Below, in pieces: positions 16,411 to 20,341 of a DNA stretch of 20,341 nucleotides (within the stretch, counting starts at the first letter, position 1; each line of letters starts with the position of its first letter). The stretch covers positions 1 to 20,341 of the forward strand of contig NZ_DBDF01000193.1 of assembly GCF_002293435.1 (NCBI RefSeq), in the 5' to 3' direction. The stretch comes from Bacteroides sp. UBA939 (GTDB taxonomy: Bacteria > Bacteroidota > Bacteroidia > Bacteroidales > Bacteroidaceae). The translations under genes were made by a program, and so were the position numbers. The notes under the pieces are model-generated. The model did no database searches. It saw only the letters and a list, made by a program, of their open reading frames with translations, and was not told the DNA's origin.

Positions 16411-17667
16411 TTACTCCTCTTCTTCGTAGGTCTGATAAAGAAAATCATTATAAGGATACTTCTGTACGTGCAACTCTTTCACACGCTGGTAAACCACACT
16501 CTTCAGTTCCTCCAAATTAATCTTTTCGCGGGCGGATATAAAGAGGCAATTATCCTCCATTTTCGCCATCCACGTCTTCATCAGTTCTTCGAGTGTTAAG
16601 TTTTCTTTTGTTTTGGGGGTAAGGTCGTCAGCCGCTTTTACAATATAGGTATAAGCGTCTATTTTATTAAAGATAAGTACTGTCGGCTTACCGGCTGCGC
16701 CGATATCCGCCAAAGTTCTGTTGACTACTTCTATTTGTTCTTCAAAATCAGGATGTGAGATGTCCACAATATGAAGCAATAAATCCGCCTCGCGCACCTC
16801 ATCCAAAGTAGATTTAAAAGAGTCTACCAAATCCGTCGGCAATTTACGGATAAAACCAACCGTATCCGAGAGCAAGAAAGGCAGGTTGTCGATAATTACC
16901 TTGCGCACCGTGGTGTCCAGCGTTGCAAACAATTTGTTCTCTGCAAAGACTTCACTCTTGGCAAGCAAGTTCATCAAGGTGGATTTGCCGACATTGGTGT
17001 AACCTACCAGTGCCACCCGGATCATACGTCCGCGGTTCTTCCGCTGGGTGGATTTCTGTTTATCAATCTCCGCCAAACGTTCCTTTAAAAGCGACATACG
17101 GTTTAAAATGATGCGGCGGTCCATTTCCAACTGCGTTTCGCCCGGGCCGCGAAGTCCCACAGAGCCTTTACCTCCACCGGCGCCCGAGCCACCACCTTGG
17201 CGTTCCAAGTGTGTCCACAGGCGTTGCAGGCGAGGAAGCATATACTTATACTGTGCCAGTTCCACCTGCGTTTTCGCATTGGCAGTCTGTGCCCGCATGG
17301 CAAAGATATCAAGTATCAGAGACGTACGGTCTAATATCTTAATTTTCAGTTCGGCTTCTATATTACGGATTTGCTTGGCTGAAAGCTCATCGTCGAAAAT
17401 CACCATTCCGACTTCACGCTCTTCCTCTTCTTCATTGCGGATATACGCCTTTATTTCTTCGAGTTTACCTTTACCGACATAAGTCACTGAATGGGCTTGT
17501 TCCATCTTCTGGGTGAACCGTTTCACGACTCTTGCCCCGGCTGTCTCAGCGAGGAATTCCAGTTCATCGAGGTACTCATTCGTCCTGCGTTCATCCTGGG
17601 TTTTTGTAATAAGAGCAACTAATACCGCCGTTTCCGCCTGTACTTCGGAGATTACAAATTCTTTCAT
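16411..17667 (-). CDS. hflX: GTPase HflX
   Basis: A ribosome-binding GTPase that in other bacteria splits stalled or heat-damaged 70S ribosomes. The 418-residue protein has the N-terminal HflX domain (about 1-150), including VTYVGKGKLEEIK and FDDELSAKQIRNIE. A glycine-rich linker (RQGGGSGAGGGKGS) follows, then GPGETQLEMDRR. The GTPase domain has P-loop GYTNVGKST (222-230), G3 DTVG (268-271) and G4 NKID (334-337). The acidic C-terminus ends EEEE. The product fits the family length. It lies 38 bases downstream of the lipoprotein gene and has its own -7 box. The first ribosome-related GTPase in this window, rsgA, is in a separate operon on the other strand. Confidence 0.95.
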   Translation of the reverse strand: MKEFVISEVQAETAVLVALITKTQDERRTNEYLDELEFLAETAGARVVKRFTQKMEQAHSVTYVGKGKLEEIKAYIRNEEEEEREVGMVIFDDELSAKQIRNIEAELKIKILDRTSLILDIFAMRAQTANAKTQVELAQYKYMLPRLQRLWTHLERQGGGSGAGGGKGSVGLRGPGETQLEMDRRIILNRMSLLKERLAEIDKQKSTQRKNRGRMIRVALVGYTNVGKSTLMNLLAKSEVFAENKLFATLDTTVRKVIIDNLPFLLSDTVGFIRKLPTDLVDSFKSTLDEVREADLLLHIVDISHPDFEEQIEVVNRTLADIGAAGKPTVLIFNKIDAYTYIVKAADDLTPKTKENLTLEELMKTWMAKMEDNCLFISAREKINLEELKSVVYQRVKELHVQKYPYNDFLYQTYEEEE

Positions 17668-17696
17668 TTATTATCTTTTAAATCAACTTCCGGCGA

Positions 17697-17704
17697 CAAA
17701 TATA
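17697..17704 (-). promoter_or_regulatory. Bacteroides -7 box for hflX
   Basis: The minus strand reads TATATTTG, a full TAnnTTTG match, 29 bases before the hflX ATG at 17667 and directly after the lipoprotein stop at 17706-17708. A -33 TTTG is not seen. It separates a likely hflX-DUF4954 transcript from the protease-lipoprotein pair. Confidence 0.5.
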
Positions 17705-17705
17705 A

Positions 17706-18248
17706 TTATTTTTGCAGAAATCCTTCTGCTATCTTTCTATTTATTTCTACAACAATGTCTTTATAATCTGCACGACGCCCACATGCATGGATTTCCAATA
17801 AAGGATATTTTTCAAGGATATGCGACATTAAATCGTCTATGGAAGGTACTGCAAGAAGCTGGCTATATTCTTCATAAGTATAAGTCAGGAAGGCCACATT
17901 AGGCCCTATTCCCTTATTGTCCAACAGATAGCCATTGTCCAGAGGGGTAGGCAGGCGCAGTCCTTCTCCCATCTTTAAATCACCGGGTGCGGGATAAGAC
18001 AAGATACGGGTACGCGCTTCATCCATAATAACCGGAACCTGATGCAAATAGTCCGCCTTTGTCTTATACACATATACCACCGGCGAAGTAGATGCCGGCT
18101 TACCACCTGTAATAGACGGAAGCTTTGCCACGAAGTTCATCTCCACATTCAGTTTGTCAGATGTCATTGTAGTTTCTTTTTTAGCAGAACGGCAACCTGA
18201 TAGTAATACAAGTAGTGCCATTATTCCAATATTTATTTTTCTGTTCAT
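17706..18248 (-). CDS. small lipoprotein coupled to the C10 protease (function unknown)
   Basis: A 180-residue lipoprotein precursor with signal peptide IGIMALLVLLSGC; the lipobox cysteine is C19. The residues after Cys (RSAKKE) are basic, unlike the acidic surface-export signal of Bacteroides lipoproteins, so a periplasm-facing location is likely. The mature protein is mixed alpha/beta with the phrases VVYVYKTKADYLHQVPVIMD, LRLPTPLDNGYLLDNKGIGP and NVAFLTYTYEEY. I do not recognise a named family. Its ATG overlaps the stop of the C10 protease gene (ATGA), so the two are translationally coupled. C10 proteases elsewhere (SpeB with Spi, B. fragilis Bfp with Bfi) are encoded beside inhibitors. 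An inhibitor or chaperone role is therefore an inference from position only. Confidence 0.8.
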   Translation of the reverse strand: MNRKINIGIMALLVLLSGCRSAKKETTMTSDKLNVEMNFVAKLPSITGGKPASTSPVVYVYKTKADYLHQVPVIMDEARTRILSYPAPGDLKMGEGLRLPTPLDNGYLLDNKGIGPNVAFLTYTYEEYSQLLAVPSIDDLMSHILEKYPLLEIHACGRRADYKDIVVEINRKIAEGFLQK

Positions 18249-20074
18249 TTTAAGAATTTATGTTGTTGAGTTCCCTTGTCTGTAACGGCCTGCAAGATGT
18301 AGACTCCGGCAGGATATTCCCGGCAAGAGAAAGTTATATTCGTATTTTCTTCTGTCGGTATCTGTTTCAGCAAACGACCGTTCGCATCATATACATTCAA
18401 GCTACATGTATTCTCAGGCAAGCTAACGGTTACGATTCCCCGTTGCCTGTCACAGAAAGCAATAAACTTTCCATCCTCCTCCACTTCTGTAATTGACGTA
18501 GGTTTATCTTTCACTATGATTTCATTCGTAGTACCCGAACCGCCTCGAACAAGTTTCCAATCAGCATCATTCATTCCTTTATAAACCGCCATAATACGGT
18601 CGCCCGGCTGTGGAGTCGATGAAATCCTGCAAGTAAAGTTAGATACCGTAACAGCATATACTTCCAAGTTTATACTTTTTTCTTCAGAAATAACTTCCCT
18701 CACATTCAGGTTCTCACCTACTAAAGCTAACGCCACAACTCCATTATACGCTGTCAGCCCGCAGTTCCTGATTAGCCCTACTCCTATACGAAAAGTTGTG
18801 TTTACTTTAAACTCGATCTCCGCAGTCTTTAATCCCACATAAGGACCATCGCCAAACATTCCCAGTAGTGACTGGTAATCCGAATTATTTTCCATCTTCT
18901 TCATGCCAAACACAGCATCCTGGTTTGCAACAAAACCACTGTCCGAACTACCTCCCACTCCCTGTTCATCCGGATTTAAAGCCGAAATCAGGAAAAAGCC
19001 ATTGCTAACGCCACTCCATCCCCAATTGACACTAAAATAATCATCGGTAGTATAACCATCCAGAATGAACTGATGTCCTTCATTTTTAAGAGTCGCACCA
19101 CCATATAGCACCGGGCCGACTGTTCTTATTTCATCTTTCAACATCCGTATCCACTCTTCTTCCGAATACCAATCGCGAAAAAGACACACCATTCCTTTAT
19201 TATACCCCATGTATTCAGCCAGACCTTGAAGCGCTGCGAGTGTTGAGGCGCTGGTTCCGCCGGCCGAAGCTATGTTAAACTCCGACTGAGCCATAACCCC
19301 GCAATCGTACATCAAACTTGCAACTTCCGCCTTGGCTGCTTCTGATGATTTTCCATCATATTCAAGCGGCATATTATTCCAGTTGTAGACATTTCCCAAA
19401 GTTCTTTCCGGAATAGCCTGTGATATTTCAGTCCCTCTAATGTTTGCCACATAATTGTAGGCAGGAAGAGTTCCCTTACCAGTTTCCGGCCATTCGTGAT
19501 ACCTCATAAGTATTGCCACAGCCGTCGCAACGCATCCGGTAACAGTGCGTACACTCCTGATTTCAGGACAAAGAGTATTATAAGGGGATAGTTGATTCCA
19601 TTCAGCTGTTTCATATTGCTGTTCCACCATTGTTTCGTCAACAGTTTCCGATATGCTTCTCCAAGCATCGGATACGGCATCAGAAGCAATCAGGCCAACC
19701 CTCCTGGCTTCATTAATTTGTTCCTTTAATCCATTCATCCATCCTTTCAGATTGGACGGCATTCCATCAACAGCAAAATGGTTCGTAAAAGAATAGCCTA
19801 ATACAGGCATCACCGCATCATCTCCGGCAATGATTACAAATCCCCCACCCTCAATGTTATTAAAGACATAGAAAGCCGGAGTATTCCCGATACTGCGGGT
19901 CTGTGCATCTTCACCGTTCCACACCAACTGCAAATACGCTGACGTAATACCACGAGTCTGAATACCTTTTTTAAAGAAATTTGTAGCCACAGCATGTGCC
20001 TGCTCTGCTGATATATTATCTGCAAGAAGCGCATTTGATAGAAGAACAAATAAAAAGAGTAGTGTATATCTCAT
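18245..20074 (-). CDS. secreted C10 family cysteine protease (streptopain-like)
   Basis: A 609-residue papain-fold protease precursor. A signal peptide (YTLLFLFVLLSNALLA) is followed by a Spi-type propeptide, about residues 20-150, with AFYVFNNIEGGGFVIIAGDD and YSFTNHFAVDGMPSNLKGWM. The catalytic domain carries the nucleophile C181 in VTGCVATAVAILMRYHEWP, H334 in EGHQFILDGY, and N350-W351 in FSVNWGWSGVSNGF. These match SpeB blocks in order. After residue 395 comes a beta-rich region and then a C-terminal domain of about 70 residues like type IX secretion sorting domains (LNVYDANGRLLKQI, YPAGVYILQAVTDKGTQQHKFLK). B. fragilis C10 proteases degrade host and bacterial proteins; the target here is unknown. 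It is the first gene of the lipoprotein pair, downstream of a palindromic repeat array. Confidence 0.92.
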   Translation of the reverse strand: MRYTLLFLFVLLSNALLADNISAEQAHAVATNFFKKGIQTRGITSAYLQLVWNGEDAQTRSIGNTPAFYVFNNIEGGGFVIIAGDDAVMPVLGYSFTNHFAVDGMPSNLKGWMNGLKEQINEARRVGLIASDAVSDAWRSISETVDETMVEQQYETAEWNQLSPYNTLCPEIRSVRTVTGCVATAVAILMRYHEWPETGKGTLPAYNYVANIRGTEISQAIPERTLGNVYNWNNMPLEYDGKSSEAAKAEVASLMYDCGVMAQSEFNIASAGGTSASTLAALQGLAEYMGYNKGMVCLFRDWYSEEEWIRMLKDEIRTVGPVLYGGATLKNEGHQFILDGYTTDDYFSVNWGWSGVSNGFFLISALNPDEQGVGGSSDSGFVANQDAVFGMKKMENNSDYQSLLGMFGDGPYVGLKTAEIEFKVNTTFRIGVGLIRNCGLTAYNGVVALALVGENLNVREVISEEKSINLEVYAVTVSNFTCRISSTPQPGDRIMAVYKGMNDADWKLVRGGSGTTNEIIVKDKPTSITEVEEDGKFIAFCDRQRGIVTVSLPENTCSLNVYDANGRLLKQIPTEENTNITFSCREYPAGVYILQAVTDKGTQQHKFLK

Positions 20075-20108
20075 GATAGTTAGGGATTGGCGCTATTCGT
20101 TCAAAAGA

Positions 20109-20124
20109 CAAAACTACAAAAATA
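20109..20124 (-). promoter_or_regulatory. two adjacent -7-type boxes before the C10 protease
   Basis: On the minus strand TATTTTTG (20117-20124) and TAGTTTTG (20109-20116) each match TAnnTTTG and lie end to end, 34-50 bases before the protease ATG. No -33 TTTG is seen for either. Farther upstream is a 16-bp AT palindrome (T7 A T A7 at 20149-20164), then the repeat array. Confidence 0.45.
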
Positions 20125-20183
20125 TATCGTTTATCGAATGATTTTGATTTTTTTTATAAAAAAAACAAGGCAAATACATTCAT

Positions 20184-20308
20184 TCATCCCGTGGGACGAA
20201 TTCTTTTGTCTCACGGGACGGTTTCATTCGTCTCACGAGACGGATTTTTTTGTCTCGTGAGACGGATTCATTCATCCCATGAGATGAAATTTCTCGTCCC
20301 ACGAGACT
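20184..20308. repeat. array of six 14-bp palindromes every 22-23 bp
   Basis: Six units starting at 20184, 20206, 20229, 20251, 20273 and 20295 share the core CRTCYCRYGRGACG. The third, CGTCTCACGAGACG, has perfect 6-bp arms around AC, and the fourth differs in the centre (GT) and first base. Starts are spaced 22, 23, 22, 22 and 22 bases, close to two DNA turns. Spacers of 8-9 bases are T-rich and often end in TTCATT. A degenerate seventh unit may lie at 20317-20330 before the window ends. The array is 110-235 bases upstream of the C10 protease ATG. It could be a phased operator array or a dispersed repeat; CRISPR is excluded by the unit and spacer lengths. Confidence 0.85.
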
Positions 20309-20341
20309 ATTTCTCCCTCCCAGGGTTTCGAGCGATTCTAC

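Noticed and set aside
20184..20308. Possible CRISPR array
   Set aside because: Units are 14 bp and palindromic with 8-9 base similar, T-rich spacers; CRISPR repeats and spacers are over 20 bp with unique spacers, and no cas gene is nearby.
20109..20341. Invertible (phase-variable) promoter flanked by inverted repeats
   Set aside because: No pair of recombination-type repeats flanks the promoter, and no invertase gene is visible; the palindromes are tandem and all on one side.

Overview
The window looks like chromosomal DNA from a Bacteroides species. Several upstream regions carry the Bacteroides-type -7 element TAnnTTTG. The gene set is typical of the genus: pyrH-frr-rsgA, a monomeric class I fumarase close to Bacteroides homologues, a DUF4954 protein, a PL10 pectate lyase and a C10 (streptopain-like) protease. 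Most reading frames are intact. The clear exception is a broken DUF4143-type ATPase gene at the left edge. No rRNA, tRNA, insertion sequence or CRISPR array was seen. The species cannot be fixed from this evidence.

Left part (1-4140). A possible gene tail at 1-48 is followed by the ATPase pseudogene (minus), which keeps its promoter-like box. Next is a secreted TPR protein (minus), divergent from pyrH. The plus-strand housekeeping run is pyrH (UMP kinase), frr (ribosome recycling factor, with its own near-perfect promoter) and rsgA (ribosome-assembly GTPase). The rsgA gene appears to start at a TTG codon directly against a repeat-like inverted sequence.

Middle (4141-12558). A 439-base gap without a gene holds small repeats. 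It precedes a tight three-gene tripartite efflux operon: membrane fusion protein, RND pump and TolC-like channel. A PL10 pectate lyase follows and converges, with a 4-base gap, on a membrane acyltransferase of family 3. A striking 81-bp palindrome with a 27-bp perfect stem lies between the acyltransferase and fumarase genes.

Right part (12559-20341), all minus. In transcription order: a secreted C10 cysteine protease with a T9SS-type C-terminal domain, a small lipoprotein whose start overlaps the protease stop (ATGA), then hflX with its own promoter-like box, then the DUF4954 left-handed beta-helix protein, then fumarase. Upstream of the protease, running to the window edge, are six tandem 14-bp palindromes phased every 22-23 bp. 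This is the most unusual non-coding structure in the window. The best candidate for an undescribed system is the combination of this array, the protease and the coupled lipoprotein.
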